DNA of 6,961 nucleotides from contig DATFYI010000016.1 in the NCBI GenBank assembly GCA_035315125.1, positions 1 to 6,961 of the forward strand, written 5' to 3'. Positions within the stretch are counted from its first letter, which is position 1. Every line of letters starts with the position of its first letter. Position numbers and translations under genes: made by a program. This DNA is from DATFYI01 sp035315125. Lineage in GTDB: Bacteria; Chloroflexota; Anaerolineae; Anaerolineales; Anaerolineaceae. The notes below the pieces were generated by a model. It was not told where the DNA came from and made no database searches. It saw nothing but the letters and a program-made list of their open reading frames with translations. This document shows, piece after piece, positions 6,935 to 6,961 of this stretch.

Positions 6935-6961
6935 ATGAATAAAAGCAAGCGGTTAAGCACA
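6935..6961 (+). CDS. Possible start of the next gene in the operon, cut by the window edge
   Basis: An ATG at 6935 has AAGAGG (6924-6929) five bases upstream and opens nine codons, MNKSKRLST, to the end of the window. No terminator separates it from the phosphatase gene. In the icfG cluster the following gene encodes a HATPase-type serine kinase (Slr1861), and RsbW-like kinases often begin with a short basic-Arg-Leu stretch, so the visible residues are compatible with that. Nine residues cannot identify a protein; the kinase idea rests on synteny alone. Confidence 0.4.

Overview
The window is an ordinary bacterial, plus-strand, gene-dense stretch. It holds the last codons of a VOC (glyoxalase-fold) protein, a 611-residue AGE-family sugar epimerase/isomerase homologue, and a tight four-gene run: STAS protein, isoamylase-type glycogen debranching enzyme, second STAS protein, and a cNMP-GAF-SpoIIE/PP2C phosphatase. 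The 3' edge probably carries the first nine codons of another gene. No tRNA, rRNA, CRISPR, insertion sequence or convincing promoter was seen.

The gene order (AGE-like protein, STAS, GlgX, STAS, PP2C phosphatase) matches, from memory, the icfG cluster of the cyanobacterium Synechocystis PCC 6803 (slr1855-slr1856-slr1857-slr1859-slr1860, followed by the kinase slr1861). That cluster is a partner-switching module linked to glucose and inorganic-carbon metabolism. By analogy, a cytoplasmic Ser kinase, expected just beyond the right edge, would phosphorylate the two STAS proteins. The phosphatase, gated by a cyclic-nucleotide domain and a GAF domain, would remove the phosphate. The STAS state would then be read out on a sigma factor or on sugar/glycogen enzymes. 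These links are inferred from synteny and family knowledge, not shown by the sequence.

The organism cannot be fixed from the sequence. Clear Shine-Dalgarno sites precede every complete gene, which fits Chloroflexota (Anaerolineae-like) somewhat better than a cyanobacterium, but this is a weak preference. Hand counts of sampled 60-base lines give about 59% GC in the epimerase gene and about 43% in the genes after 2.1 kb, so the left and right parts differ in composition. The change falls at a 98-base gap (1996-2093) that holds a long inverted repeat, the most notable non-coding structure in the window.
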